A DNA stretch of 64,000 nucleotides. Origin: Bacteroides mediterraneensis. GTDB lineage: Bacteria; Bacteroidota; Bacteroidia; Bacteroidales; Bacteroidaceae. The position numbers were made by a program, and so were the translations under genes. The stretch spans positions 62,001 to 126,000 of the forward strand of contig NZ_JACJKA010000003.1 of assembly GCF_016900355.1 (NCBI RefSeq), given 5' to 3'. Below the pieces are notes generated by a model, which saw only the letters and a program-made list of their open reading frames with translations, searched no databases and was not told the origin of the DNA. Positions within the stretch are counted from its first letter, which is position 1, and each line of letters opens with the position of its first letter. This document shows, piece by piece, positions 36,628-46,493 of this stretch.

Positions 36628-37597
36628 CCGCACTGCCTTTTACGGTTTGAATCTTACCGTTCTCGTCATATTCCAGTTCCACCACCTTCAGGCTGCGAAG
36701 CCAGGTCTTTCCACCCGAAGGCACACAGTCGTGATGGAACAGATACCATTTTCCCTTATATTCCACAATGGAATGGTGTGTGGTCCATCCCACCACGGGT
36801 GTCAGAATCACTCCCTGATACACAAACGGACCATAAGGATTGTCACCTACGGCGTAACACAGCAAGTGTGTATCACCGGTAGAATAGGAGAAATAATATT
36901 TCCCATTGTACTTGTGTACCCAGGAAGCCTCAAAGAAGCGGTGTGGGTCACCTGCGGTCAGCGGTTTGCCGTCTTCCCCCAACACAATCACCGGACGCGG
37001 TTCTTCTGCAAAACCGAGCATATCATCCGACAATTTTACCACCCGGCTCGGCAAGGCCGGTTCATCAGCTTCCGGAAGGAACGGGTGCTCAATGGCCTTA
37101 TTGTCCCGATAGCGTTGCAGCTGTCCGCCCCAGATACCGCCAAAATACATGTAATAACTGCCATCCTCATCCTGAAGCACTGCGGCATCAATGCTGTAAC
37201 TGCCCCGAATCGGGTCGGGCTGAGGAATGAACGGACCCTCCGGCTTGTCACCGATGGCTACTCCCATCCGGAAGATGTCGTTCCGGTCCTTCAACGGGAA
37301 ATACAAGTAATACTTTCCGTTCTTGCAGGCAATGTCACAATCCCAAAGCTGGCGTCCGGCCCAAGGAATATCAGCCACCTTCAAAGCCACTCCGTGGTCC
37401 ACGATTTCGCCATGCATCACATCATCGGTAGACAGCACATGATAGTCATTCATGTCAAAATGGTCGCCGTTGTCATTTTCCGGAATGCCGGATTCACGGT
37501 CATGTGAAGGATATATATACAAACGGCCATTGAATACATGTACTGAAGGGTCTGCCATATAATCGGCAGGAAACAGATATCTTTCTTCTTTTTTCAT
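36620..37597 (-). CDS. GH43 beta-xylosidase-like enzyme, apparently cytoplasmic
   Basis: A 325-residue GH43 five-bladed propeller with no signal peptide and no accessory domain. The catalytic base is in YMADPSVHVF, the pKa-modulating Asp in SYSIDAAVLQDEDG and the general acid Glu in HRFFEASWVHKYNGKYYF. Size and sequence suit the small GH43 group (probably subfamily 1) found in xylan loci. The upstream in-frame extension to 37645 is rejected because it would start in the gap after GH10 and adds no signal. With the GPH symporter two genes upstream, it probably finishes imported xylo-oligosaccharides in the cytosol. Subfamily and substrate are inferred. Confidence 0.88.
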   Translation of the reverse strand: MKKEERYLFPADYMADPSVHVFNGRLYIYPSHDRESGIPENDNGDHFDMNDYHVLSTDDVMHGEIVDHGVALKVADIPWAGRQLWDCDIACKNGKYYLYFPLKDRNDIFRMGVAIGDKPEGPFIPQPDPIRGSYSIDAAVLQDEDGSYYMYFGGIWGGQLQRYRDNKAIEHPFLPEADEPALPSRVVKLSDDMLGFAEEPRPVIVLGEDGKPLTAGDPHRFFEASWVHKYNGKYYFSYSTGDTHLLCYAVGDNPYGPFVYQGVILTPVVGWTTHHSIVEYKGKWYLFHHDCVPSGGKTWLRSLKVVELEYDENGKIQTVKGSADE

Positions 37598-37645
37598 TTT
37601 ATGATGATTTGTGAGACCGCCCGAAAGCAGTCTCCGGTTAAACAT

Positions 37646-38794
37646 TTACTTTTTTGCGAGCGCTGCCGTATCCGAAGCCTCTTCTATCATTTTCCGCACA
37701 AAATCTTTCGGCTGGTAATTCCGGTCGAACAGCAACGGATAGTCTTTTCTGCCCCGGATAGGGAAATCATTTTTCCAGGAATCTCCGTCCGTCACTCCCC
37801 AAGCAGTCACCCGTTCCACGATGTCGGCATGCTTCTCAAACAGCTGGAAGAACTGTTGCATTCTTTCATTCCAAACCTGGCTGACTGAATCTGGCAAAGC
37901 TTCCGGATAAGGGTTCAATGCCTTTTTGAAAGCGACCGTATCCGACACATTGGCACTTCGCATAGCCGTAGGCAGTGCACTCATATCCCATTCCGTAATC
38001 ATCACCTTGACACCGGTAGCAGCAAAAGCCAGCATGCTTTTCTCAAACTGACGGATGTCCGGATAATCCATCCCCATGTGTCCCTGCATGCCTACCGCAT
38101 CGATACGCAAACCCTTTTCTTTCAGCGAACGAACCAGTTTCACCACTCCGTCACGGCGTCCCGGCACATCCATCCCGTAGTCATTGTAATACAGCTCTGC
38201 GTCCGGATCGGCTTCGTGTGCATACTGGAAAGCCAAGGGAATGAACTCTTCGCCCAAAATCTCATAGAACTTGCTCTTGCGGTAAGAACCGTCTTCCACA
38301 ATGGCTTCGTTCACTACATCCCATCCTTTAATCTTTCCCTTGTAGCGTCCGACCACCGTCTGGATATGGGTTTTCATACGCTGTTTCAACACTTCAGGAG
38401 AAACATTCTTTCCTTTTTCGTCCACACAAAACCATTCAGGAAGCTGTGAATGCCATATCAGGCAATGCCCCGTCACCGTCAGCCCGTTGTCGAGTCCAAA
38501 CTGTACCAGGCGGTCGGCATCCTCAAAATGGAATTCTCCTTCCTTCGGCTGGATTTCCCCACTTTTCATGCAATTCTCTGCCACGATGGCATTGAAATGC
38601 TGTTTCACAATCTTCAAGGCGGAAGTGTCCATTCCTGAGGACTGACGTACATTAAGGGCTACCCCCACCAAGAATTTATCCCCAACCACCTCTTTTAATG
38701 ATTTTTCCGAAACGGCCATTTGGGAAGCATTTCCTCCACATGCCATCAGAAAAAGGCTACATAATAGCGCAGATACAATGTGTTTGTTCTTCAT
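37646..38794 (-). CDS. GH10 endo-beta-1,4-xylanase, lipoprotein
   Basis: A 382-residue GH10 xylanase. The N-terminus is a lipoprotein signal with lipobox LMAC (Cys at about residue 19), so it is anchored to the envelope and may face the surface. The single barrel has the expected landmarks: [28 protein letters not shown], the acid/base Glu163 in [18 protein letters not shown], and the nucleophile Glu268 in VMITEWDMS, followed by [10 protein letters not shown]. There is no carbohydrate-binding insertion. It is third in operon A, between the GPH symporter and the cytoplasmic GH43. It would cut backbone xylan to oligosaccharides suited to GH67. Confidence 0.96.
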   Translation of the reverse strand: MKNKHIVSALLCSLFLMACGGNASQMAVSEKSLKEVVGDKFLVGVALNVRQSSGMDTSALKIVKQHFNAIVAENCMKSGEIQPKEGEFHFEDADRLVQFGLDNGLTVTGHCLIWHSQLPEWFCVDEKGKNVSPEVLKQRMKTHIQTVVGRYKGKIKGWDVVNEAIVEDGSYRKSKFYEILGEEFIPLAFQYAHEADPDAELYYNDYGMDVPGRRDGVVKLVRSLKEKGLRIDAVGMQGHMGMDYPDIRQFEKSMLAFAATGVKVMITEWDMSALPTAMRSANVSDTVAFKKALNPYPEALPDSVSQVWNERMQQFFQLFEKHADIVERVTAWGVTDGDSWKNDFPIRGRKDYPLLFDRNYQPKDFVRKMIEEASDTAALAKK

Positions 38795-38813
38795 TTTTCT
38801 TCGTATTTCCTAA

Positions 38814-40313
38814 TTAATAATCATTTTTACTTCTGCGTTCGCTCAGTTCTGCCTGCATTTTCTCATTGTATTCCTTACTGATAGGATAGAAAAACAAGGC
38901 TACCACTCCCACCAGGAAGAAAGCGGCAGGAATCAGACTGGAAGACAGGATGATACCCTGCACAGCCGTATCGCTCTGTGCGACACCTGAACCGGAAATA
39001 TACCCAAATCCAGACAATAAAAATCCCAGTACGGCACCACCGATACCCAATCCCGCTTTCAAGGCAAATACCACACCCGAAAAGATAAATCCCGTGGCAC
39101 GACGATAATGGATATACTCGGAATGGTCGGCCACATCAGCAATCATCGCCCAAAGCAAAGGTACCGTAGGCGCATAAGCCAGACTCTTCAGGAAATTCAG
39201 CACGAACATCATGCCCACATTGTCTTTAGCAGGGAGATAGAACATGGCTGTAAAGACAGCTGTCAGCGAAAGGCACACAATAAACGTGCGCTTCTTGCCG
39301 TATTTGTTTGCCAAAAATTCAGATAAGAAAATCACTCCAAAGAACTGGACCAGTGCCCCGACCATATTGAAGACGCCAAATCCTACTTCGTATGCCTTAT
39401 CCGGTGAGGTTACAATCAATCCAAAGGCATTGAGCACATGATAGCCCACCGAGTTTCCAGGTTCTGCTGCCACCAGCCCGATCTTATCCAGAAAAGCAAA
39501 CAGCGCAGCCTTGTCTACATAGTTCTCAAAATAATAGTTCATGGCACTTCCCCACATGGCCAGTGTGATGAAGACGAACAATGTCAGGATAAACATGGCA
39601 CGCCAAGGCACACTGCTCAACACGTCTTTGATATCCTGACGGGTATCATTCTTTTGGTTGGCCGGTGGAGTGATACGTTCCCTTGCCGAGAAAAATACAA
39701 TCAAAAGGAAAATAAAACCGACTGCCGCAAACAGGGAAATCGTGCAAAGCCACCCATGAGCCTTGTCTCCTCCATCGGAAAACTTGCTTACCAATGGCAA
39801 AGTAAGTCCCTGTACCACAAACTGAGCAATGGTAGAAAAGACGAAACGCACGGAAGTAATGCTGGTACGCTCCTTAATGTCCGACGACATCACTCCGCCC
39901 AAAGAAGAATAAGGCGTGTTGTTGAAAGAATACATTGTCATCAACAAGGTATAAGAGATGGTCGCATACAACGCCACCAGTCCTTTCTCCTCAATCCCCG
40001 GATTATAAAAGGCCAACACATAAAATACCATGAACGGGAGAGCCGTCCACAACACCCAAGGACGATACTTTCCCCATCGGGTTTGGGTACGGTCGGATAA
40101 AATTCCCACGGTAGGGTCGACAAAAGCATCTACGATACGTGCCACCAACATTACGGTACCCGCAATTGCTCCTTCCAGCCCAAACACATCCGTATAGAAT
40201 TTGGTCTGATAAATCATCATCATCTGGAACACCAGATTCGCAGAGCAATCCCCCAATCCATAGCCTACTTTTTCGGCCATGGATACTTTCTGATTCTGAA
40301 TATTACTCATCAT
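38814..40313 (-). CDS. GPH-family sugar:cation symporter
   Basis: A 499-residue membrane transporter of the glycoside-pentoside-hexuronide (GPH) group within the major facilitator superfamily, related to XynB/YicJ and MelB. About twelve hydrophobic segments are visible. Signatures include EKVGYGLGDCSANLVFQ near the N-terminus, DAFVDPTVGILSDRTQTRWGKYRPW between helices 2 and 3, and MYSFNNTPYSSLGGVMSSD. It should import xylose or xylo-oligosaccharides across the inner membrane. Two adjacent ATG codons (40313 and 40310) are possible; the first overlaps the upstream esterase stop. It is second in operon A, 19 bp before GH10. Confidence 0.9.
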   Translation of the reverse strand: MMSNIQNQKVSMAEKVGYGLGDCSANLVFQMMMIYQTKFYTDVFGLEGAIAGTVMLVARIVDAFVDPTVGILSDRTQTRWGKYRPWVLWTALPFMVFYVLAFYNPGIEEKGLVALYATISYTLLMTMYSFNNTPYSSLGGVMSSDIKERTSITSVRFVFSTIAQFVVQGLTLPLVSKFSDGGDKAHGWLCTISLFAAVGFIFLLIVFFSARERITPPANQKNDTRQDIKDVLSSVPWRAMFILTLFVFITLAMWGSAMNYYFENYVDKAALFAFLDKIGLVAAEPGNSVGYHVLNAFGLIVTSPDKAYEVGFGVFNMVGALVQFFGVIFLSEFLANKYGKKRTFIVCLSLTAVFTAMFYLPAKDNVGMMFVLNFLKSLAYAPTVPLLWAMIADVADHSEYIHYRRATGFIFSGVVFALKAGLGIGGAVLGFLLSGFGYISGSGVAQSDTAVQGIILSSSLIPAAFFLVGVVALFFYPISKEYNEKMQAELSERRSKNDY

Positions 40314-41944
40314 TACTTATTTTGTTTTTCATTCTGTATTACTGCATTCACCAACCGGGTAGCCGGCGTTTTCTTGTCCAATGGATGAATGTCATTCCAT
40401 TCACCCGTGTCACTGTTTTTAATTAAGGTTACGTGCATGTTTTCCTGTGCCGCCTTTGCCTGTTGCTTTCTCAATTCCGCCCAAGCTGCACGTCCGGGAT
40501 CCTCTGGTGCCAGAAAATCGGCCAGTTCCACCACATAGAAAGGTAAGTTCTTATTTTGAAACAGGGCTCTCCAGTCTGCAATCATTGCCGTAAGCAAGGA
40601 AGAATATTCCCTCCAGCGGTCCACATTCGATTCGCCCTGATACCATACCACCCCTTTGAAAACATAATGCTGCAACGGATGAATCATCCCGTTGTACAAG
40701 CCCACCGGGGTATAATGAAAGGCAGTAGAAGAAGGTGACGGAGGCATCACCGTGCCTATTTTATGTTTCCATCTACCCTCCAAGTTTATTTCCTGATTGC
40801 CGCACAGCAATTTATAGAGTTTTTCTTTGACAAAGGAAGGACAGGAGCCGTAGCTGAACAAACGTACGGTCAGCTGGTTTTTCCCCTCTTTCAGGTACTT
40901 GGCCGGTACCTGATAAATCCGCGGCGGATACTGATAGGAAACAGACCCCACAAAATGTCCGTTCACATACACTGAATCTGCATCCACCATACAACCTAAC
41001 CGCAGTACGGCGTCTTTTCCTGCCCATCCATCGGGCACTACAAACTCTTTTCGGAACCAATGAGTTCCATTCAAGGGACGACCGTTACGAAGTGCCCAGT
41101 TATCTGAAAACATATCTACCCACTCCCAATCCGTATCATTGTATGACTCGGCATACCAAGGAATCTCCCCATGCAGTCCGGCATCCGACCGATACAATTG
41201 CTTGTTCCATGCCGACTGATGCAGCTGTTCGGTTTTCTTTATTTGATCCACCAGTGCGGCATCTTCATATAAGGTTTTCTGATTGACATATGCCGGAAAA
41301 TCCTTCAATCCTTCCTCGCTGATCCATGCTTCAATGGGTGTACCTCCCCAACTGGAATTAATAATACCTACCGGCACTCCCGTCTTTTCCTCCAGCAGTT
41401 TAGAAAAGAAATAACAGAGGGCGGAGAAACTCTGCACGTATTCCTGGGTCATCGGTTGCCATTTTACCGCTTGCAAATCGTTCAACGGATGGGAAAAGTC
41501 ATACGCATACGGGACCTTAACATATCGAATGGAAGAATTCTCATATTGTGTAATTTCTTGCGCATATTTATCCATCACCCGGTTCACCATCAATTCCATA
41601 TTCGACTGTCCGGAACACAAGAAAACGTCTCCTACCAGAATATCTTTTACTGAAATGTCATTGACGGTCATAGAATAAGGACCTCCCGCCTTCAAGGCGG
41701 GCAACCCGATTGACCAATTTCCAGCTTCATCCGCTACCGTGTGATATTGCTTCTTCATGAAAGTCAGATTCACCTTTTCTCCCGGACTGGCTGTGCCCCA
41801 TATTTTCAACGAAACCTCCCGTTGCAGCACCATTCCATCGGAAACCAACGCAGGTAAAGTAACTTTGGCCGACAAGCCAAAACTACAACAAGCATACAAG
41901 AGAAGAGCCCCCAATACCCTACCAAAATAAGTCTGTGTTTTCAT
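40313..41944 (-). CDS. SGNH acetylesterase of the sialate O-acetylesterase group (CE20-like)
   Basis: A 543-residue secreted SGNH hydrolase. The signal peptide is followed by a beta-rich N-terminal domain (LPALVSDGMVLQREVSLKIWG), then the catalytic domain with block I FLCSGQSNMEL (Ser), block III SSWGGTPIEAW, WYQGESN, and a C-terminal block V with Asp and His in EWNDIHPLDK. A jelly-roll insertion interrupts the fold (about 275-380; THWFRKEFVVP, VNGHFVGSVSYQYPPR). This arrangement matches CE20 and related xylan or xyloglucan acetylesterases in Bacteroides loci. It is the first gene of operon A and is divergent from the hybrid regulator. Removing O-acetyl groups would open xylan to GH10. Confidence 0.85.
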   Translation of the reverse strand: MKTQTYFGRVLGALLLYACCSFGLSAKVTLPALVSDGMVLQREVSLKIWGTASPGEKVNLTFMKKQYHTVADEAGNWSIGLPALKAGGPYSMTVNDISVKDILVGDVFLCSGQSNMELMVNRVMDKYAQEITQYENSSIRYVKVPYAYDFSHPLNDLQAVKWQPMTQEYVQSFSALCYFFSKLLEEKTGVPVGIINSSWGGTPIEAWISEEGLKDFPAYVNQKTLYEDAALVDQIKKTEQLHQSAWNKQLYRSDAGLHGEIPWYAESYNDTDWEWVDMFSDNWALRNGRPLNGTHWFRKEFVVPDGWAGKDAVLRLGCMVDADSVYVNGHFVGSVSYQYPPRIYQVPAKYLKEGKNQLTVRLFSYGSCPSFVKEKLYKLLCGNQEINLEGRWKHKIGTVMPPSPSSTAFHYTPVGLYNGMIHPLQHYVFKGVVWYQGESNVDRWREYSSLLTAMIADWRALFQNKNLPFYVVELADFLAPEDPGRAAWAELRKQQAKAAQENMHVTLIKNSDTGEWNDIHPLDKKTPATRLVNAVIQNEKQNK

Positions 41945-41982
41945 ATATTATACTTTGTATTTTTCATTAATCTCTACCATTA

Positions 41983-41990
41983 CAAAAGTA
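41983..41990 (-). promoter_or_regulatory. -7 box for xylan operon A
   Basis: Reads TACTTTTG on the minus strand (TAnnTTTG), 39 bp upstream of the CE20-like start. The -33 region is poor, as expected for an activator-dependent promoter. Confidence 0.5.
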
Positions 41991-42041
41991 GCAAAACCCT
42001 ATAGAATCGGCTCTCACACAGGATACCAACCTCTTATCTAT

Positions 42042-42089
42042 TGTTACACCATCCTTTCTGCTGTAACAAAAACTTTCGGAAATGTTACA
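42042..42089. promoter_or_regulatory. Three TGTTACA boxes, candidate regulator binding sites
   Basis: TGTTACA at 42042-42048 and 42083-42089, and its inverse TGTAACA at 42062-42068, start 20 and 21 bp apart, so all face the same side of the helix. They lie about 50-100 bp upstream of the operon A -7 box, where an AraC-type activator would bind. Confidence 0.5.
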
Positions 42090-42208
42090 TCACATAAGGA
42101 AAATCCCCTTCAAAGGCTTTTCTATAATTCTCCAGGCATCTTTTACAAGAACTCACTTCCACCTTTAGAATCTATTTTCAAAAACCTGAAAAATCCCCGT
42201 TTTTTTTA

Positions 42209-42238
42209 TTGACAACTAAGAAAAAAGAACTTACTTTG
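42209..42238 (+). promoter_or_regulatory. Promoter of the hybrid two-component regulator
   Basis: TTG at 42209-42211 and TTACTTTG at 42231-42238 with 19 bp between; the same -7 variant as at the TonB receptor gene. The ATG is at 42291. Confidence 0.55.
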
Positions 42239-42290
42239 TATCAAACAAAGGTATTTTAATTCAAATTCAGCCCTACAAACCACACTCATA

Positions 42291-45200
42291 ATGAGAAACA
42301 AGACATTCATTATAGCTGTTATTTGCTGCCTATTGCCCCTCCTCTGTAAAGGGCAATTCTGTAAGCTGTATACAACTCATGGAGAAATCTCCAGCAGTAT
42401 GATTAACAATATATATCAGGATCAAAAAGGATATATATGGGTAACAACAGAGGATGGATTGAATAAATTTGACGGAGCCAAATTTACCAACTACCGCTCT
42501 CATCGAAAAGACTCTACTTCCTTATTAGGGAACCACGTATATAAAGTGTTCCAGGATTCCAAAGGAAATCTGTATATTCTTTCTACCAAAGGACTGCAAG
42601 TTTATGACTACCGGTCGGACACGTTCAAAACCATCAAGAAATCAGGTTCGTCCTATAATAACAAAAGCATCACAGAACTTCGCAACGGCAATATTCTGAT
42701 TGGAACCAGCGGATATGGAATCAAAACCTTGTCGATTGACTCAAAAGGAAACTTTCAGATTAAAGACTGGAATATTCCTCTGCCCAGATATACCATCAAT
42801 GAGATCAAAGAGGACAAGAACGGAAATATCTGGATTTGCACAGAATACCATGGTGTCATCCGGATTGATAAAAATGGAAAGAGATACGATTATTCGCTTG
42901 GTACACACAACGGCAACCAGTTTATTAATTGCTGTGCAGAAGACTCCTACGGCAATGTATATATAGGTACCACCGGACGCGGCGCATTCGTCTATCAAAA
43001 GGCGAACGATACGTTCCAGCAAATCATCAAATCCGAGTTTCCCATCAAAGACCTGAAACAAAAGGGAAGTTTCATGCTGATTGGCATTGACGGAGAAGGA
43101 ATTGTGTCTTATGACATTTTAGGAAAAAACATTGCGGATACGGACTTTTATATAGACAATGTCAACCTGAAAAGAAGTAAAGTACACTCCCTCCTGATAG
43201 ACAACAGTACCAATCTGTGGATAGGCATTTACCAGAGAGGCGTAGCTTTTATTCCTTTACAAGCCAATATGTTCGGGTATATCGGAAGTTATTCCTCGCT
43301 TCGGAATTACATCGGAAACAACTGCATCACGGCCTTATGCGACTATGACGACGGGAAACTTGTTGTGGGAACAGATAACGACGGAATCTACCAGCTGAAT
43401 AACCAATATAATTTTATCCGCCATCTGACTCCTGAATCAGATTCTGACATACCTCCCACGGTGATGTGTCTGTTCAAAGATTCCCACAAGAATGTATGGA
43501 TAGGCTCTTACCTGAGCGGACTTTCTTTCATGGATGCCAAAGGGGACAAATTTGCCAAAGTAACTTTGAAAGACAAAAACGGAAATGAAATCAAACGCGT
43601 ATATTGCTTAGCTGAAGACAACCATAAAAGACTATGGATTGGCACAATGGGAACGGGACTCTATTTCAGTGATTTACAGTCCTCCATTCAGGAACATATC
43701 AATGTGTATAACACCCAAGACATGCAAAATATCAACCAATGGATTGATGCACTTTATTATGCCCAAAATGGAAGGTTATACATTGGCACTTACGATGGAA
43801 TAAAATGCATAGATACTCAAAACTTGAAAATAGTAGGCCAAGAAAAGGCATTGCTTGGACTGGTAGTCTATTCCATTATAGAAGACCACGAACATCGTAT
43901 CTGGGCCGGTACATCTGATGGAGTGATAATCATGGACAAGGATTTGAATATCCTCGAGCAATTCACCATCCAGAACGGCTTGCCCAACAATTCCGTTTCA
44001 TCCATTGTTGTTGACAAAAACAACGATATCTGGGTCAGCACCAATCAAGGTCTCGCCAAATACGACTCACAAAAGAAATCTTTCATTCCGTTTTATGCTT
44101 CCGACGGCTTATACAACAACGAATTCTCCAGAAATGCGTTTTGCCTATATCCCGACGGTAAAATCCTTTTTGGAGGAACCAACGGAATCATTTTCTTCAA
44201 TCCAGACGATATCAAGATCCAGAAATTCCAAGGGAAAATCCGAATTACCGGATTCTATCTACACGATAAGCCTGTAAATGAACTTACGAAATCCGGGAAT
44301 TACCATGTGATAGACAATGACATATTCAATGCAAAAGAAATCAACTTGGCACATTACGACAACTCTTTCTACATTGAATTTGCCACCGATAATTATATTG
44401 CTCCCCAAAGCTTCATGTATTCCATGAACAATGGCACCTGGAACTCCCTGCCAAATGGTACATCCCGTGTCTCATTCAGCAATCTTCCGGCAGGAAAATA
44501 TGAGTTCAAGATCAAAGCAATCAACGGTACTGCCGAATCTGAGGTAAAGACCATCCTCATCAATATCCATCCGACCTGGTATAATTCCGGCATAGCATGG
44601 ATCATTTATATCATCGTGGCAGGCGGCATAGCGGCCGTTTTCATACACCAGGCAAAAGAAAAATACAAAGTGCGGCAAGAAATGCTCAAGCACAAGCATC
44701 TGGAAGAAATAAACGAAGCCAAACTCCAGTTCTTCATCAATATCTCTCATGAAATCAGAACGCCGATGTCTTTGATTATAAGTCCGTTGCAGAAACTTAT
44801 ATCTACCGATTCCAACCCGGAAAGACAAAAGAGTTATTCCCTGATTGAGCGCAATGCCCAACGCATCCTAAACCTGATCAATCAGTTGATGGACATCCGG
44901 AAGATAGACAAGAACCAGATGAAGCTCAGCTTCACGGAAGTGGACCTCATAGGCTTCATCCATAATATAAAAGACACATTCGACTATCAAGCGGCCAGCA
45001 AACACGCACAGCTGAATCTGATAACCCAACTGGATGAACTGAAGGTGTGGATTGACCCGAATAACTTTGATAAAGTCATTTTTAACCTGCTGTCCAATGC
45101 ACTTAAACATATTCAGAATGAAGGAAAAATCAATATCTATATCAATACAGTCCACAACGACAAAGAGGAAGCTCCATTGAACCACTGCGCTGAAATAATC

Positions 45201-46367
45201 ATTGAAGATAATGGAACCGGCATCAAGGAAAGTGAAATGCCCCGTATTTTTGAACGCTTCTACCAAATCAGTGACGACCGGTCGCGCAGCAAAGGAACCG
45301 GCATCGGGCTCCACCTGTCCATGTCACTCGTCAAGATGCATCATGGTACCATCACGGTCAAGAACAACGAGAACCAGCCGGGATGCAGCTTTACCATACA
45401 TATCCCATTAGGATGTGCCCATTTGTCTCCTGAAGATATTGCTCCGGAACCCACTGAAAACACCGCACCTGCATTACAGGAAGATAATATGCTCCAGCAT
45501 ATCCCCATGGCACTCAATGAAGATGAAAACGAAGAAGAAACGGGAAAGAAAGTGCCCAGAAAGAAACATTCGGTCTTAATTGTGGACGATGAAGATGACA
45601 TCCGTAATTATTTAGTGACTGAGTTAGGCAATTATTTCCGGGTATTAAGTTGCAGTAATGGAAAAGAGGCTCTGGAAATCATTATGTCGCACATGCCGGA
45701 TTTGGTACTCAGTGACATCATGATGCCGGAAGTAAACGGCATTACCTTGCTCAAAAAGCTGAAACAGAACATCAAGACCAACCATATTCCGGTCATTCTT
45801 CTGACAGCCAAGAACAGTGAAAAAGATTACATTGAAGGACTCTCATTGGGAGCTGATGCTTATATTGCCAAACCGTTTAACCTGGAAATTCTGGTTACGA
45901 CCATCGAAAATCTAATCAGAAACCGAGAGGTCTTACGCAATAACTTCAGTGGGAAACAGGAACAGGACGGACAAATTGAAGTCGTCCAGCCCCAGTCGGC
46001 AGATGAGAAGCTGATGAAGAAAGTGATGAAAGCCATCAACAAGAACCTGAACAATCCAGACCTGAATGCAGAAATGATTGCAGCAGAAGTAGGAATAAGC
46101 CGTGTACACTTGTACAGGAAGCTGAAAGAAATTACGAACCAGTCTACCCGGGATTTCATCCGGAATATCCGATTGAAACAGGCGGAGATTCTGCTCAAAT
46201 CAGAAAAGAATTACAGTATCTCTGAAATATCCCAGCTGGTAGGGTTCAACAACACCACGTATTTCTCGAACGCATTTAAAGAATTATATGGTGTTTCTCC
46301 AAGCAAATACATGGAACACTGCAAGCAAAACGAGACCGAAAAGAATTCCACACAGGAATCAGAATAA
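42291..46367 (+). CDS. Hybrid two-component system regulator (HTCS)
   Basis: A 1358-residue one-protein signalling system of the type that controls Bacteroides glycan loci. Domains in order: signal peptide (1-22); periplasmic sensor of two beta-propellers (repeats such as GYIWVTTEDGLNKFD, NIWICTEYHGV, DIWVSTNQGLAKYD) and a YYY domain (about 690-765); one membrane helix (about 766-787); HisKA with His820 in FINISHEIRTPMSL; HATPase_c (NLLSNALKH, DNGTGI, GTGIGLHL); receiver with Asp1142 in LVLSDIMMPEVNG; and an AraC-type DNA-binding domain at the C-terminus (NAEMIAAEVGISRVHLYRK, then SISEISQLVGFNNTTYFS). Its place between two divergent CAZyme operons makes it their likely activator, sensing a xylan oligosaccharide in the periplasm. 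Confidence 0.97.
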   Translation: MRNKTFIIAVICCLLPLLCKGQFCKLYTTHGEISSSMINNIYQDQKGYIWVTTEDGLNKFDGAKFTNYRSHRKDSTSLLGNHVYKVFQDSKGNLYILSTKGLQVYDYRSDTFKTIKKSGSSYNNKSITELRNGNILIGTSGYGIKTLSIDSKGNFQIKDWNIPLPRYTINEIKEDKNGNIWICTEYHGVIRIDKNGKRYDYSLGTHNGNQFINCCAEDSYGNVYIGTTGRGAFVYQKANDTFQQIIKSEFPIKDLKQKGSFMLIGIDGEGIVSYDILGKNIADTDFYIDNVNLKRSKVHSLLIDNSTNLWIGIYQRGVAFIPLQANMFGYIGSYSSLRNYIGNNCITALCDYDDGKLVVGTDNDGIYQLNNQYNFIRHLTPESDSDIPPTVMCLFKDSHKNVWIGSYLSGLSFMDAKGDKFAKVTLKDKNGNEIKRVYCLAEDNHKRLWIGTMGTGLYFSDLQSSIQEHINVYNTQDMQNINQWIDALYYAQNGRLYIGTYDGIKCIDTQNLKIVGQEKALLGLVVYSIIEDHEHRIWAGTSDGVIIMDKDLNILEQFTIQNGLPNNSVSSIVVDKNNDIWVSTNQGLAKYDSQKKSFIPFYASDGLYNNEFSRNAFCLYPDGKILFGGTNGIIFFNPDDIKIQKFQGKIRITGFYLHDKPVNELTKSGNYHVIDNDIFNAKEINLAHYDNSFYIEFATDNYIAPQSFMYSMNNGTWNSLPNGTSRVSFSNLPAGKYEFKIKAINGTAESEVKTILINIHPTWYNSGIAWIIYIIVAGGIAAVFIHQAKEKYKVRQEMLKHKHLEEINEAKLQFFINISHEIRTPMSLIISPLQKLISTDSNPERQKSYSLIERNAQRILNLINQLMDIRKIDKNQMKLSFTEVDLIGFIHNIKDTFDYQAASKHAQLNLITQLDELKVWIDPNNFDKVIFNLLSNALKHIQNEGKINIYINTVHNDKEEAPLNHCAEIIIEDNGTGIKESEMPRIFERFYQISDDRSRSKGTGIGLHLSMSLVKMHHGTITVKNNENQPGCSFTIHIPLGCAHLSPEDIAPEPTENTAPALQEDNMLQHIPMALNEDENEEETGKKVPRKKHSVLIVDDEDDIRNYLVTELGNYFRVLSCSNGKEALEIIMSHMPDLVLSDIMMPEVNGITLLKKLKQNIKTNHIPVILLTAKNSEKDYIEGLSLGADAYIAKPFNLEILVTTIENLIRNREVLRNNFSGKQEQDGQIEVVQPQSADEKLMKKVMKAINKNLNNPDLNAEMIAAEVGISRVHLYRKLKEITNQSTRDFIRNIRLKQAEILLKSEKNYSISEISQLVGFNNTTYFSNAFKELYGVSPSKYMEHCKQNETEKNSTQESE

Positions 46368-46371
46368 CCGA

Positions 46372-46411
46372 CAGCCAGATAGCCCCTCTCACCGAGAGGT
46401 CTATCTGGCTG
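46372..46411. terminator. Strong hairpin after the HTCS gene
   Basis: CAGCCAGATAG (46372-46382) pairs with CTATCTGGCTG (46401-46411), and inside it CCTCTC pairs with GAGAGG around an ACC loop. No long T-run follows, so it may rather be a transcript-end stabiliser between the convergent HTCS and CE6-type genes. Confidence 0.65.
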
Positions 46412-46493
46412 CAATCAAACTACATAAAACAACACGGAACAACTGCTTCCAGAGATACACGGCATTTTTCGTTCCCCCGGAAACAGATTACTT

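Larger units (their letters stand above)
41945..42290. promoter_or_regulatory. Divergent control region between operon A and the hybrid regulator
   Basis: This 346-bp AT-rich gap holds no gene. It contains a -7 box for operon A (41983-41990, minus), three TGTTACA boxes (42042-42089) and a promoter for the regulator (42209-42238, plus). The stretch 42090-42208 shows no clear motif. Confidence 0.6.

Noticed and set aside
36633-36633. GTG start for the GH67 gene
   Set aside because: The ATG two codons later at 36627 gives the same signal peptide and is the usual start.
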